From NCBI RefSeq assembly GCF_008107695.1, contig NZ_VIRG01000036.1:451328-515327 (forward strand): 64,000 bases of DNA. The letters run 5' to 3'. Below are positions 26,841-36,318 of this stretch, one piece after another. The position numbers and the translations under genes are program-made. This stretch comes from Stappia sp. BW2. GTDB taxonomy: Bacteria; Pseudomonadota; Alphaproteobacteria; Rhizobiales; Stappiaceae. The first letter of the stretch is position 1. Each line of letters starts with the position of its first letter. The notes below the pieces were generated by a model, which saw only the letters and a list, made by a program, of their open reading frames with translations, did not search any database and was not told where the DNA came from.

Positions 26841-27293
26841 TCAGTTATCCGGTAGAGACTTTTTCATGGAGACGGTGTTGTTGCTTCGGGACACCTCAAC
26901 CCACCCCAGGTGCTGATATAATCGGACATTGTCAGGCATATCGACGTGTGTGTTTAGACGCATTTCGCCATATCCCTGCCGCTTGGCCTCGCTTACTGAA
27001 AGCTCGATCAGTCGTCGCCCCAAACCCTTACCGGCGTGGTCGGGACGGACCGCGAGGTTCGCCAGTTTCAAAAATCCATCACCGGCGACAAGAACGAGAC
27101 CAGCAACAACATCATCGCCGTGCACGGCAACCCAGACCTGATTGACGGCAATGTCTTCCGCACACCCCTCGGAAACCGGGGGCAAATCGGAGATGCGATC
27201 AGAATATTGGGCATATGCCGCGTCGATGCAGGCTGCCAGGGCGGTGGCATCCGCCGCTTGAGCGGGGCGTATGACCAGATCTCGGGGTGTCAA
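26841..27293 (-). CDS. GNAT family N-acetyltransferase
   Basis: The 150-residue protein shows the acetyl-CoA binding motif A of the GNAT fold, LANLAVRPDHAGKGLGRRLI (with GKGLGRRL the pyrophosphate loop), and a C-terminal motif B, PDNVRLYQHLGWVEV. GNAT enzymes acetylate amines. The start is TTG with few alternatives, so the N-terminus (DLVIRPAQAADATALAACID) may start slightly downstream. It stands alone. Substrate unknown. Confidence 0.85.
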   Translation of the reverse strand: MTPRDLVIRPAQAADATALAACIDAAYAQYSDRISDLPPVSEGCAEDIAVNQVWVAVHGDDVVAGLVLVAGDGFLKLANLAVRPDHAGKGLGRRLIELSVSEAKRQGYGEMRLNTHVDMPDNVRLYQHLGWVEVSRSNNTVSMKKSLPDN

Positions 27294-27339
27294 AACGTTA
27301 GGTCCATCGGGTTCGTTTCAGGGAGCCAACACTCGTAAC

Positions 27340-27516
27340 TCAATACTCAAGGGTGTTGAAGCGGACTTTGGCGGCGTCGCAGAAGGCTGGAAGATTGAGT
27401 TCGAAGGTCTGCTGGCATGGATCGTCGCGGTAGCCTTCAGGCAGCACATGCCGGTGCGCGTAGTTCCCTAACGAGAAGCCCTGTCGAATGGTCTGTGCCG
27501 AACACCCGTTCTGCAT
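27340..27516 (-). CDS. short coding-like frame, unknown
   Basis: A 58-codon frame encodes MQNGCSAQTIRQGFSLGNYA followed by HRHVLPEGYRDDPCQQTFEL and a last 18 residues ending FNTLEY. The codon choice is typical of real genes here, with GC-ending third positions, unlike most short frames. No ribosome site is obvious, and the frame is closed by a stop shortly upstream. It may be the stump of a larger gene or a mobile element, or a real small protein. I do not recognise the family. Confidence 0.3.
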   Translation of the reverse strand: MQNGCSAQTIRQGFSLGNYAHRHVLPEGYRDDPCQQTFELNLPAFCDAAKVRFNTLEY

Positions 27517-27678
27517 TTTCTTCGGGATCCAAGTCCGTAGTTACGAGTTGACCTGTTGGGGTGGCGCCTGTGCCTGACCGCTTTTGAACAGCTTTCATGA
27601 TGTGCGGGGCGCGTCCCTTGCGATGGTGTCGGAAAACCCCCACCTGCACGACGACATTGAAACAAATTGGAATACCTC

Positions 27679-28710
27679 ATGACTCAAACCGACACCGAAA
27701 ACCGCAGGTACGTACTGGTCGAACGTCCAAAGGGCGCTCCCGACGGCAACACCTTGCGGCTGGAAACTGCAGAGGTGCCGAGCCCGGGTCCTGGTCAGAT
27801 GCTCTTGCGCAACGAATATCTGTCGCTCGATCCCTACATGCGCGGCCGGATGAGTGATGCGCCCTCCTATGCCGCACCCGTCGAGATTGGCGCGGTGATG
27901 GTGGGCGGCACCGTGGCACAGGTCGTGTCATCGGACGTGGCCGGCTTCGACAAGGACGACTGGGTCGTGGCCTTCGGCGGCTGGCAGGACTACGCCCTGT
28001 CCGATGGCTCCGGCGTGATCAACATGGGCAAGTCGCCGGAAAATCCCTCCTGGGCGCTTGGCGTTCTCGGCATGCCGGGGCTGACGGCCTGGTCGGGTCT
28101 GACCCGGATCGGGCAGCCCAAAGAGGGCGAAACCCTCGTCGTCGCCGGGGCCAGTGGTCCGGTGGGCGCAACGGTTGGACAGATTGGCAAGATCCTGGGC
28201 TTGCGCGTCGTCGGCATCGCAGGCGGTCCTGAGAAGTGCCGCCATGTCGTGGATACCCTCGGCTTCGACGAGTGCATCGACTACAAGGCCGACGGTTTCC
28301 CCAAGGCGCTTGAAACTGCTGTCCCCGATGGCATCGATATCTATTTCGAAAACGTCGGCGGCGCGGTTTTCGATGCGGTCTTGCCCCTGCTCAACACCTC
28401 TGCACGGATCCCGGTGTGCGGGCTGATCTCGCAATATAACGCGACCTCGCTGCCGGACGGCCCCGACCGGATGAACCTGCTTCTGGGCACGATCCTGCGC
28501 AAGCGGATGACCATGCGCGGCTTTATCGTCTTCGATGACTTCGGTCACCTCTACCCCGAGTTCGCCAGGCAGGTGGGCGACTGGGTCAGGCAGGGAAAGA
28601 TCAAATACCGCGAAGAAATGATCGCCGGGCTGGAAAAGGCACCCGAAGCGTTCATTGGCCTGCTGAACGGCGAGGCTTTCGGCAAACGCGTCATCAAGCT
28701 GAGCGCATAA
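27679..28710 (+). CDS. NADP-dependent medium-chain reductase (CurA/alkenal reductase type)
   Basis: The 343-residue protein is a zinc-free medium-chain dehydrogenase/reductase. It shows LVERPKGAPDGNTLRLETAE at the N-terminus, YLSLDPYMRGRM, the LGVLGMPGLTAWSGLTRIGQ segment, and the NADP-binding AGASGPVGATVGQIGKILGL. IYFENVGGAVFDAVLP is the family's hallmark. Such enzymes reduce the double bond of alkenals, alkenones and curcumin. The ATG at 27679 has only a weak ribosome site. A DJ-1 gene follows 28 bp downstream, so both may detoxify reactive carbonyls. Confidence 0.92.
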   Translation: MTQTDTENRRYVLVERPKGAPDGNTLRLETAEVPSPGPGQMLLRNEYLSLDPYMRGRMSDAPSYAAPVEIGAVMVGGTVAQVVSSDVAGFDKDDWVVAFGGWQDYALSDGSGVINMGKSPENPSWALGVLGMPGLTAWSGLTRIGQPKEGETLVVAGASGPVGATVGQIGKILGLRVVGIAGGPEKCRHVVDTLGFDECIDYKADGFPKALETAVPDGIDIYFENVGGAVFDAVLPLLNTSARIPVCGLISQYNATSLPDGPDRMNLLLGTILRKRMTMRGFIVFDDFGHLYPEFARQVGDWVRQGKIKYREEMIAGLEKAPEAFIGLLNGEAFGKRVIKLSA

Positions 28711-28738
28711 GCTTTCTGAAAATCAAAGGAATGATCCG

Positions 28739-29413
28739 ATGAAAATTCTCATGGTGCTAACATCGCACGATCAACTGGGTGACACTGGCAACAAGACGGG
28801 GTTCTGGCTCGAAGAATTCGCCGCGCCCTACTACGTCTTCAAGGATGCCGGGGCCGACATCACCCTGGCTTCGCCGAAGGGCGGACAGCCGCCCCTGGAC
28901 CCGTCCAGCGACAGCGACGATGCCCAGACCGACGCCACCAGACGGTTCAAGGCAGACGAAGCCGCGCAGAAGGATCTCGCCAACACCAAGGTCCTCTCGA
29001 CCGTCTCGGCCGAGGGCTATGATGCGATCTTCTTTCCCGGCGGACATGGACCCTTGTGGGACCTTGCCGAAGACAAGGACAGCATCGCTCTGATCGCAGC
29101 ATTCGCTTCAAGCGACCGTGCCGTCGGTGCTGTCTGCCACGCGCCGGCCGTGTTCAAGCACGCCAAGGGCGCGGACGGCAAGCCGCTGGTGTCGGGCAAG
29201 ACGGTGACCGGTTTCACCAACACCGAGGAAGAGGGTGTCGGCCTGACCAACGTCGTGCCGTTCCTGGTTGAGGACATGCTGAAATCGAACGGTGGCGATT
29301 ACCGGAAGGGCGACGATTGGGCCTCCTTCGTGGTCACCGACGGCAAGCTGGTAACCGGGCAGAACCCCGCGTCATCAGGAGAGGCCGCTCACAAGCTGCT
29401 CGCCCTGCTGTGA
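28739..29413 (+). CDS. DJ-1/PfpI family protein, Hsp31-like
   Basis: The 224-residue protein has the class-I glutamine-amidotransferase-like fold with the nucleophile elbow GAVCHAPAVF (Cys followed by His) and the upstream acid in FFPGGHGPLWDLAED. The N-terminus MKILMVLTSHDQLGDTGNKT and GFWLEEFAAPYYVFKDAG match the Hsp31/YhbO-like subgroup that acts as glyoxalase III or protein deglycase. An AAAGGA site precedes the ATG. It follows the alkenal reductase gene and is closed by a strong hairpin. Confidence 0.9.
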   Translation: MKILMVLTSHDQLGDTGNKTGFWLEEFAAPYYVFKDAGADITLASPKGGQPPLDPSSDSDDAQTDATRRFKADEAAQKDLANTKVLSTVSAEGYDAIFFPGGHGPLWDLAEDKDSIALIAAFASSDRAVGAVCHAPAVFKHAKGADGKPLVSGKTVTGFTNTEEEGVGLTNVVPFLVEDMLKSNGGDYRKGDDWASFVVTDGKLVTGQNPASSGEAAHKLLALL

Positions 29414-29419
29414 CCTGAC

Positions 29420-29452
29420 TGAACGGGGTGGCTGTAGCGGTCGCCCCGTTCA
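29420..29452 (+). terminator. hairpin terminator after the DJ-1 gene
   Basis: TGAACGGGG (29420-29428) pairs perfectly with CCCCGTTCA (29444-29452) across a 15-base loop, six bases after the stop codon. There is no T-run, but the nine-base GC-rich stem directly after the gene makes a transcript end likely. Confidence 0.55.
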
Positions 29453-29619
29453 TCTGAAATCAGAATGAACGGGAGTGCCGAAGGAATATCCTTGTTGCCG
29501 CTGTCACCGGCAAGACGGGCTTTTACCTGAGTTCTGAATCCAAGCTGCGCCCGGCTGGAGAAGTTAGGCTTTCCCGTGGATCGGGTGTGTCCAGGTTCGC
29601 TGGGAGATGAGAGGCCACG

Positions 29620-30405
29620 TCAGAATTCGAGCGCCAGAAGGTCGGAAGGGGCATAAATGTTCTGGTGATATAACGGCTTCTCGTCGCTTAGCCTGGTGCG
29701 GGCCTGGATGAAGAAAACCGGTGTATCAGGCACCAGATCGAACATGGCTGCATCGCGCAGGGACAGCTGCATTGTCGCGACAGTGGTTCTAAGCCGCTGA
29801 GCGCGTTTGCCTAGCAACGCCTCCAGGTGGGTGCGCACGTTGACGCCTTCCAGCTCGCTCAGTTCGATGTTGTCGATATTGATCAATCCCGCAGGCAAAT
29901 ACATCTCGGCACCCACGTTGATGCCGTCGCCCGACATCCTGCGCCGGATGACCGTATAGGGGCCTTCTCCCAGGTGCTCCGACCAAACCCCGGTTTCATT
30001 GGTTCGCAGCACTTCCACCCGAGTGGAGGTAACGCGAAAATGCTTGCCGGTTGCCGCGACACGAAAGCGGAAGTGCCAGACGTTGGGGCCGATAGGTTCG
30101 CCATCCGCCACCCGCGTTCCGTCGCCACGCCGGCGCACGATCAGGCCAAGGTCCTGCAACTGGCCAAGCGCGCTCTGCACCGTGCCAGGAGCAAGCGACA
30201 GACGCTGGGCGATTTCCGCTTCTGGCGGAAGCCGGTCACCAGGCCTCACGACACCGTCGCGGATTGCGGAAATCAATGCCAGCCGCAATGCGCTGCGCTT
30301 GGTTTCACGCGGGTTACGGCTATGCTCCTCGGCAAGCTTTTGCTGCAGCAGGTCACATAGATCCAGCGACGCGGTCTCCAGTTCCCGTATCCCCGTATTG
30401 CTCAT
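29620..30405 (-). CDS. GntR family regulator with UTRA domain
   Basis: The 261-residue protein has an N-terminal GntR winged helix (ISAIRDGVVRPGDRLPPEAE, then IAQRLSLAPGTVQSALGQL) and a UTRA-type ligand domain (HLGEGPYTVIRRRM, AEMYLPAG, PVFFIQARTR). HutC-type regulators of this class bind small acids or sugars. The ATG at 30405 overlaps the tctA stop (ATGA), so it is the last gene of a TTT operon and likely its own regulator. The upstream open frame reads as the shadow of tctA. Confidence 0.9.
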   Translation of the reverse strand: MSNTGIRELETASLDLCDLLQQKLAEEHSRNPRETKRSALRLALISAIRDGVVRPGDRLPPEAEIAQRLSLAPGTVQSALGQLQDLGLIVRRRGDGTRVADGEPIGPNVWHFRFRVAATGKHFRVTSTRVEVLRTNETGVWSEHLGEGPYTVIRRRMSGDGINVGAEMYLPAGLINIDNIELSELEGVNVRTHLEALLGKRAQRLRTTVATMQLSLRDAAMFDLVPDTPVFFIQARTRLSDEKPLYHQNIYAPSDLLALEF

Positions 30406-31916
30406 GCTGTCGATGCTTTCTTCCTGCTGCCTCGCCAAATGGCCCGCGCTACGATCATAATCGTAAGCAACAGGAAGATACCAGCTACCGGACTTGCCAG
30501 AATCGATAGCCCATCCACTTGATAAAGCAGCAGCGACTGGCGCAGGGACGTCTCGAACATCTCGCCGAGCAGAAAGCCGATCACCGTGCAGACCACGGAA
30601 ATGCCGACGCGTGTAAACAAAATGCCCATGCCTGCAAAGGCAAGCATCACGCCCACATCCCACAGGGATTGGGACGGCAGATATATTCCGAAAATACAAA
30701 GCATCAGAACCAGCGGAAGAATGATCCGCCGCGGCACGCGGGCGAATTGAATCCAAAGCGACAGTCCCGCCCGCCCGATCAACAGGTGAAGCAGGTTGGC
30801 GACAATCATCGAGGCGAAAAGCCCATAGATCAGCTCTCCATGCATTTGCAGCATGAAGGGACCGGGCACGACCCCGTGCATCATCAAGGCCCCGATCAGC
30901 AGAGCCGCTGCGATGTTTCCGGGGATGCCGAGGGCGATCGTTGGAATAAGGTTCGACCCGACCACGGCGCTGTTCGCGCTCTCCGTGGCAATAATCCCCT
31001 CCGGCTCGCCCTGACCGAACGTATCCCTGTTCTTTGATGAACGCTTGGCTGCAGCATAGGACATGAAGGAGGCGAGGGTCACTCCGAGCCCTGGCAGCAT
31101 GCCTACAAGCGAGCCGATGAGCGCGCCTCTTGTCAGGGTCCGCCAGTAGGAAAAGAATTCGCGCGCCGGGAGTTTGCGGTCTCGCTTGTCTACAGCCTGG
31201 TTCGCGGCAAAATCGTCTACCACGCGTTTGGTTGCCAGATCCGAGATCTGCATCACAACCGAAGACAGAGCCAATGCCCCGATGGCCAGCGCGGCAAGCG
31301 ACAGACCGTCATAAAGTTCAATGCGGCCAAAGGTGAAACGCGGTGTTGAGGAAACCGGATCGAGCCCGATGGTGGCAAGAAAGATGCCGATGAAAATGGC
31401 CATACCGCTTTTCAGCGGTGAATCGCCGGCTATTCCGGCAATCAGGGCAAAGGAAAACAACAGGACTGCCGTATATTCAACCGGACCGAATTGCAGCGCA
31501 AAGGCTGCAAAGGGGACGACCAGAACGATGAGCAGGAGATCGGAAATCGTATCCCCTGTCACAGAGGAAAAGAGAGCGAATTTCAGGGCCCGGAATGCCT
31601 CTCCCCGCCGGGCCATGGGGTAGCCGTCCCAGGCGGTGGCCGCGGATTCGGGCGTGCCGGGGGAATTCAGCAAAATCGCCGGAACAGCCCCGCCCGAGGT
31701 GCCTCCCTTGTTCACGCCGACGAGGAAGGCAATGGCTGTCAGCGGAGACATGTAAAAGGTGAGCGGTATCAGGACCGCCATGGCGGTGACGCTGCCAAGA
31801 CCCGGGAGCGCGCCAATGACGATGCCCAGAAAGATACCGAACGCAATGAAAATCAAGTTCATCGGCTGGATCGCCGCCGCAAAGGCATGAAGAACTATGT
31901 CTTGCATCATATCCAC
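30402..31916 (-). CDS. tctA: TctA large membrane subunit, second TTT system
   Basis: The 504-residue polytopic permease has both TctA repeats, GALPGLGSVTAMAVLIPLTF (near residue 35) and GMLPGLGVTLASFMSYAAAK (near residue 270), and the GGAVPAILLNSPGTPESAAT segment. It looks complete. It begins directly after the tctB stop and ends in the start of the GntR gene. Its cognate binding protein is reduced to a fragment upstream, so this system could function only with a binding protein encoded elsewhere. Confidence 0.94.
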   Translation of the reverse strand: MDMMQDIVLHAFAAAIQPMNLIFIAFGIFLGIVIGALPGLGSVTAMAVLIPLTFYMSPLTAIAFLVGVNKGGTSGGAVPAILLNSPGTPESAATAWDGYPMARRGEAFRALKFALFSSVTGDTISDLLLIVLVVPFAAFALQFGPVEYTAVLLFSFALIAGIAGDSPLKSGMAIFIGIFLATIGLDPVSSTPRFTFGRIELYDGLSLAALAIGALALSSVVMQISDLATKRVVDDFAANQAVDKRDRKLPAREFFSYWRTLTRGALIGSLVGMLPGLGVTLASFMSYAAAKRSSKNRDTFGQGEPEGIIATESANSAVVGSNLIPTIALGIPGNIAAALLIGALMMHGVVPGPFMLQMHGELIYGLFASMIVANLLHLLIGRAGLSLWIQFARVPRRIILPLVLMLCIFGIYLPSQSLWDVGVMLAFAGMGILFTRVGISVVCTVIGFLLGEMFETSLRQSLLLYQVDGLSILASPVAGIFLLLTIMIVARAIWRGSRKKASTA

Positions 31917-32393
31917 TCAGGGAAGCTGAATATAGAAGGCGTACCAGGCCAGTTGCTGAACGGCCAAAGGCAGCAGGATCGAGCCGAGGGCGCACCAGAG
32001 AAGATGGCGTCTTTGGCCGGCCAACAAGATACCGGCAAAGCAGGAAACAGCACCCGTGATGACGAAGCCGGCGTAGGAAAGCAGCAGCATTACGACCGTG
32101 GCCCAAGCCACCCAGGCGAGCGCCTCGACAACAAACCGAAAGCCTTCGTGACCACCAGGCTCAAGGATCCAGCGCCGCGAGCGGAACATCAAGGCAAGGC
32201 CGAACAGTCCCACCATACCCGCCGACAAGGTTGGAAAGAGCCTCGGCGACAATTGATCGGTTACGGCAGGTATTTCGACTTGCGTGGGTATCAGCCAGAC
32301 AATGGCAAAGATTGCTGCCAACACGGCGACCAGTCCGATCAGAAAATCGAGACGCCCGGAGGCGTCTCGCAGATTTTGAGCGGACCCGCTCAT
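31917..32393 (-). CDS. tctB: TctB small membrane subunit, second TTT system
   Basis: The 158-residue protein has four hydrophobic segments in TctB order (LDFLIGLVAVLAAIFAIVWL, LFPTLSAGMVGLFGLALMF, VAWATVVMLLLSYAGFVITG, and a C-terminal SILLPLAVQQLAWYAFYI). It is immediately followed by tctA with no gap, and its start overlaps the stop of the truncated tctC (ATGA). The membrane pair tctB-tctA is intact. Confidence 0.9.
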   Translation of the reverse strand: MSGSAQNLRDASGRLDFLIGLVAVLAAIFAIVWLIPTQVEIPAVTDQLSPRLFPTLSAGMVGLFGLALMFRSRRWILEPGGHEGFRFVVEALAWVAWATVVMLLLSYAGFVITGAVSCFAGILLAGQRRHLLWCALGSILLPLAVQQLAWYAFYIQLP

Positions 32394-32635
32394 TGCGAGG
32401 TTTTCTCGTAAACCTTCTGAAGACCTTTGTTTACCGCAGCAATCTCTTTGACCAAGGTTTCTCCGGTGACGCTGGCTTTCGGGAAGCCCAGCTTGTTGGT
32501 CATCAAATCGGTATAGGCCTCGGATTCGACTGCCTTCTCAGAAGCATCGACCAAGGTCTTGAGAATGTCCTCCGGAAGACCAGCAGGAGCCCAGATCGTG
32601 GCCCCGGTAGGCATCGCAACGCCGGTGTTTCGTCA
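32390..32635 (-). pseudogene. tctC: TctC binding protein, C-terminal fragment
   Basis: About 80 codons encode a Bug-family C-terminus: MPTGATIWAPAGLPEDILKT, then LVDASEKAVESEAYTDLMTN, a GFPKASVTGETLVKEI segment and GLQKVYEKTSQ. The reading begins inside the remains of another gene in a different frame, without its own signal peptide or N-terminal lobe. Some 240 residues are missing compared with the complete TctC at 13281. It is the left-over end of the binding protein of the downstream tctB-tctA system. Confidence 0.85.
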
Positions 32636-33303
32636 GTGTTCACGTCCGCTATGCGGTTAAACACCTGCAACAGGACCTCGGACATGGCAAACAGTCCGAT
32701 CAATACCGGAATGAGCTGAAACCCGGATTCCATGGCAAAGGAATTGAAGGTGAAGCGCGGTGTTCCGCCGATCGGGTCGAGACCGACAAAGCCGGCGGAC
32801 ACACCGACCAGAACCATGATCAGCGAATCCAGTTTGGAACCTCCGCCCAGAAGCACGATCACCAGGAGGGCAAACAGCATGAGCACGGCCATTTCAGCCG
32901 GCCCGAAATCAAGGGCCAGCCGTGCCAGCGGTTCGGCCAGCGCCATCAGAATCAGACAACTGAAGATATTGCCGAATACGCTGGCAAAGAGCGCCAGCCG
33001 CAAGGCACGCCCTCCCTCGCCGCGTTGTGCCATGGGAAACCCGTCAAGCGCGGTTGCCGCCGAAGAAGGCGTGCCCGGCACATTGAGGAGAACAGCAGAG
33101 ATCGATCCGCCGAAGATGGCTCCCTGATAAACGCCCAGCAACAGAATGAGCGCCGGAATGGGCTGCATGGCGAATGTGACCGGGATGAGCAGCGCAATGG
33201 CCATGGTGGGCCCCAGCCCCGGAATGGCCCCGATTATGATGCCGGTCAGTGCCGCCGCGAGGATCCACAGATCCAGCAATTGCAGAAATGCGTCCCAAAG
33301 CAA
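32503..33303 (-). pseudogene. tctA: TctA permease truncated at its middle
   Basis: A 266-codon frame starts TTG (ribosome site AAGGAT) and follows TctA well: IIGAIPGLGPTMAIALLIPV, then SAVLLNVPGTPSSAATALDG and ILMALAEPLARLALDFGPAE. Family resemblance stops near residue 228 (VLLQVFNRIADVNTDE); the remaining 38 residues are read out of frame across the TctC fragment. The second half, with the second TctA repeat, is missing. The junction lies near 32610-32640. Confidence 0.88.
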
Positions 33304-33339
33304 TTTGGAAATCCTTACCTGGATCTGACACGAAAGCCG

Positions 33340-33804
33340 TCAGGGCAGCGGGACATTCAACCCGTAGCGCCCGCCGTAATAGACCGCGAAGGCCACAACC
33401 AAAGGAAGGCCGATCACGAAAACAGGCCGACGTTCCCCCAGTGCCAGCGTGGAGACAAATGCAACGAAGACAGCACCTGGCAGAAAGCCGAAATACGTCA
33501 TCGACCACAGTGCCGCGGCCGACGAAAGCACCACTATCGCGACCCGCACCTGACTGCGTGCCGGACCAACCGGCATTTCCGCCGAATTCAGGTTCAGCAC
33601 GAGCCGCAACGCGGCGGCCACCGCCAAGAGACCGAGAACCGCCATGGGAACCGTGCGGGCATCCGGCCATTGGTTTCCGAAGCCGAACACCTGAATCTGA
33701 GTGTCCGCCACGTACAGTCCGGCAAGCGCGCCGACCAGCAGGAGAATACTGGTCAGCGCTGGCATGCCCGGCTGAAAGCGCTTTACCACCGAGCGAGCAG
33801 TCAT
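33340..33804 (-). CDS. tctB: TctB small membrane subunit, third TTT system
   Basis: The 154-residue protein has the four-segment TctB pattern: LTSILLLVGALAGLYVADTQ, VPMAVLGLLAVAAALRLVLN, AIVVLSSAAALWSMTYFGFL, and PVFVIGLPLVVAFAVYYGGR. It is intact itself, one base after the broken tctC and 36 bp before the truncated tctA. Without a complete TctA partner next to it, its product may be orphaned. Confidence 0.85.
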   Translation of the reverse strand: MTARSVVKRFQPGMPALTSILLLVGALAGLYVADTQIQVFGFGNQWPDARTVPMAVLGLLAVAAALRLVLNLNSAEMPVGPARSQVRVAIVVLSSAAALWSMTYFGFLPGAVFVAFVSTLALGERRPVFVIGLPLVVAFAVYYGGRYGLNVPLP

Positions 33805-34764
33805 TTAGTTGGATTGCCCCATTTCCTTGGCGATTTCCTGATAGGCCGTGAAATTCTCGGCAATCGTTTTCTTCAGGTCTTCGCCAGACATGATGCGAAC
33901 CGGCTGACTGAGCTTGGTCATGAATGACTTGAACTCATCGGAACTGGCTACTTCCGTGAAGGTTTCTTCCAGCTTCGCAAGAATTGCCGGATCGGTTCCA
34001 GCCGGCGCGAGGATGCCCACGATCGAGGGAAATTCGGCGTTGTAGCCAAGGTCCTTCAGCGCTGGCGCGTCAGGAAATTCCGGGTCGCGCGTTCCGTCCA
34101 GAACCGCCAGAAGGCGAAGCTGATCGTCTTTCACCAAATCGCGATAAGCCGGAACAAGCGCGACGTCGACATGGCCTCCCAAGACGGCGGCCGTTGCGGC
34201 AGAAGCACCGTCGAAAGGTACGTGCTGAAGGGCCCCGCCGGACTGGTTGGCAACAGATGCGAACGCCAGATGCGCTCCGCCCATGGCGCCCGCGGTGCCA
34301 TAGGTCAAGGCCGAGCCGGACTTGGAAGCTTCGATCAGGTCTTCAAAACTCTTGTATGGGGAATCCGCTTTCACGAGCACGCCGTGATAAGGGCCGGAAT
34401 AGTTCAGAACCGGAGCGAAATCCGTCAATGTGTCATAGCCAACCGGGCGCAGGGCAGGCGTGACGAAGGAAGGCGACGACGTTGCTGCGATGAGCGTGTA
34501 GCCGTCGGGATCCGCCGCAGCAACCGCACGCATGGCATTCGTGCCGCTGCCACCCGGCATATTTTCGACAACAACCGGCTAACCCAGCAACTTTTCTGCC
34601 TGTGATGCCAGCTGACGGGCCGAAGTGTCGGTCGTTCCACCGGCTCCGTAAGGAATGACGATCTTGATGGCACGGCTCGGATAGTCATCCGCCGCATGCG
34701 CGGCAAAGGGCGAGAGCAGCATGGTTGCGGCAAGCGCAAGGCCGAAACGGCGTGTGATTTTCAT
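33805..34764 (-). pseudogene. tctC: TctC binding protein with internal amber stop
   Basis: The ATG at 34764 has a perfect GGAGG site and opens a signal peptide (MKITRRFGLALAATMLLSPF, then AAHAADD). Bug-family sequence follows (IVIPYGAGGTTDTSARQLAS) but is interrupted by TAG at 34579-34581. The same frame continues as PVVVENMPGGSGTNAMRAVA to a normal end at 33805. In the intact paralogue at 13281 the equivalent position is Gln (GFGQKAVVDNRPG), so a single CAG to TAG change explains the stop. Without suppression only about 61 residues are made. Confidence 0.9.
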
Positions 34765-34776
34765 GTTTTCCTCCAC

Positions 34777-35197
34777 AAGTGACCGCTCTCACCGGCGTCA
34801 AATCATGAACGCAGGAAAACTGAAGCGATCAGAATTTCTTAATTTCGACACTTCGTAACGCAATCCCGTTGGCGTAGTCGATACGCCGAATTCGGTCACG
34901 AGCTTCATCAGCCTAAAGAAGTGTCAGCCTCCAGGGCCGCATCATATGCGGAGTTGCGCTTAACAAAAGCGCGTAATTTTTCACATTAAGATTAGAAAAA
35001 CTGCATCAAAGAGAGCGGATATGTACCGCGCGTGTCGCAAAGTGCCTTGAATTTTCCCTCCGGAAAGAACGCGCCTTTATCTGAAGGTCAACGGCGTTTC
35101 GCATCCTACGTTCGAACTGACGTGCATTTAAAGCGCGAGACAAAGCAAGTGCTGGCGCCTGAGAACTGTGCTAGCATTTCCTAAGATCAAAATCGCG
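34777..35197. other. intergenic region between the TTT and AraC genes
   Basis: These roughly 420 bases separate divergent genes. AT-rich tracts around 34830-34850 and 34960-35000 probably belong to promoters of tctC and the AraC gene. No clear operator or repeat was found. Confidence 0.4.
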
Positions 35198-35212
35198 AGG
35201 AGGAGCGGGATT

Positions 35213-36223
35213 TTGTTGCACGACGCCCTCTTGCGGGATGCCGGAGGTCGGTTGATCCGCCACGGATCCGCCACGCGGTCCGCAGATTGGGACGAGGTGG
35301 AGGCCTTCTGCCAATCGGTCTACATGCCTTACAGGGTGCGGCCACTGGTGAGGTTTTCACGCCCGGACGCCACAATGATAAGTGCCCGTGCAGGGCGCCT
35401 GACCATGACGCGTTTTTCCTACGGCACGGGAATCCATCTCGACCAGTTCGATCCGCAGGCCGGAAACATTCTCGTGCTGAACACGTTGCAAGGGGCGCTT
35501 GACCACCAGACGGATGGCGGATCGGTCGCCGCCGGCGCCGGGGACAGTTTCGTGGTGGATTGTTCGCGAACGGAATACTGGCTGGAAGGCAATCCAGACC
35601 ATATGCAACTGAACCTGACCATCCCGCATCAAGTCATCGCCGAGACGGCAGAACGCTGGTTCGGTTTCGTACCGGATGACGGGTTATGGACGCGGCGGGT
35701 CAAGTTCGGTGGACCGGGCTCAACCTGGTTGTCGTTACTGGACTACGCAGCGCGGACGTTGGTTCAGGCCGGCAGCGGTGCAAGCGATGCTGCCATGGCG
35801 CGTCACATCGAAGAGATGCTCTGCGTCGAATTGCTCCGGCAGTGGGCCGGGGCGGCGGGATTTTCCCTGCAAAATGGCGCGCGCTGTGCAGCACCTGGAT
35901 ATGTCCGCCGGGCAGAGGAAATCATGGAAGCCGAAGCCCGCGAAGCCCCCTCCATCGGCGATGTCGCCCGGCGTGTGGGCGTCTCGGCGCGGACGCTTTC
36001 GGGTGGGTTCAGCCGGTTCCGCGGCCTGTCGCCGCGTGCCTTCCTTGCGGCGCGACGGCTGGAAGGCTTCCGCAGGGACCTGGAGACGCGACCAGAGGAA
36101 GAAACTGTAACCGCGATTGCCAGCACCTGGGGGTTCAGCAATTTCGGCGCGCTGGCCGGGCGCTATCGCGAACGGTTTGGCGAAATGCCCTCGCAGACGC
36201 GGGCGCGGGGCGCGCGCAGGTAA
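35213..36223 (+). CDS. AraC family regulator (AraC_binding_2 type)
   Basis: The protein has an N-terminal sensor domain, with [20 protein letters not shown] near residue 110, and a C-terminal double helix-turn-helix ([20 protein letters not shown], then [14 protein letters not shown]; second [23 protein letters not shown]). Strong GGAGGAG at about 35199-35206 points to TTG at 35213 or 35216; GTG at 35168 is an alternative. It precedes a serine hydrolase gene and probably regulates it. The total of about 336 residues is usual for this subgroup. Confidence 0.88.
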   Translation: MLHDALLRDAGGRLIRHGSATRSADWDEVEAFCQSVYMPYRVRPLVRFSRPDATMISARAGRLTMTRFSYGTGIHLDQFDPQAGNILVLNTLQGALDHQTDGGSVAAGAGDSFVVDCSRTEYWLEGNPDHMQLNLTIPHQVIAETAERWFGFVPDDGLWTRRVKFGGPGSTWLSLLDYAARTLVQAGSGASDAAMARHIEEMLCVELLRQWAGAAGFSLQNGARCAAPGYVRRAEEIMEAEAREAPSIGDVARRVGVSARTLSGGFSRFRGLSPRAFLAARRLEGFRRDLETRPEEETVTAIASTWGFSNFGALAGRYRERFGEMPSQTRARGARR

Positions 36224-36318
36224 ATCGGCTTCCGAATTCGGACAGGTCCTGCCGCTGGGTGACAGCCCGGCCCTCATTGGACAGGCATTCTCGGATGCAC
36301 TGTTCAAGGGAGGACATC

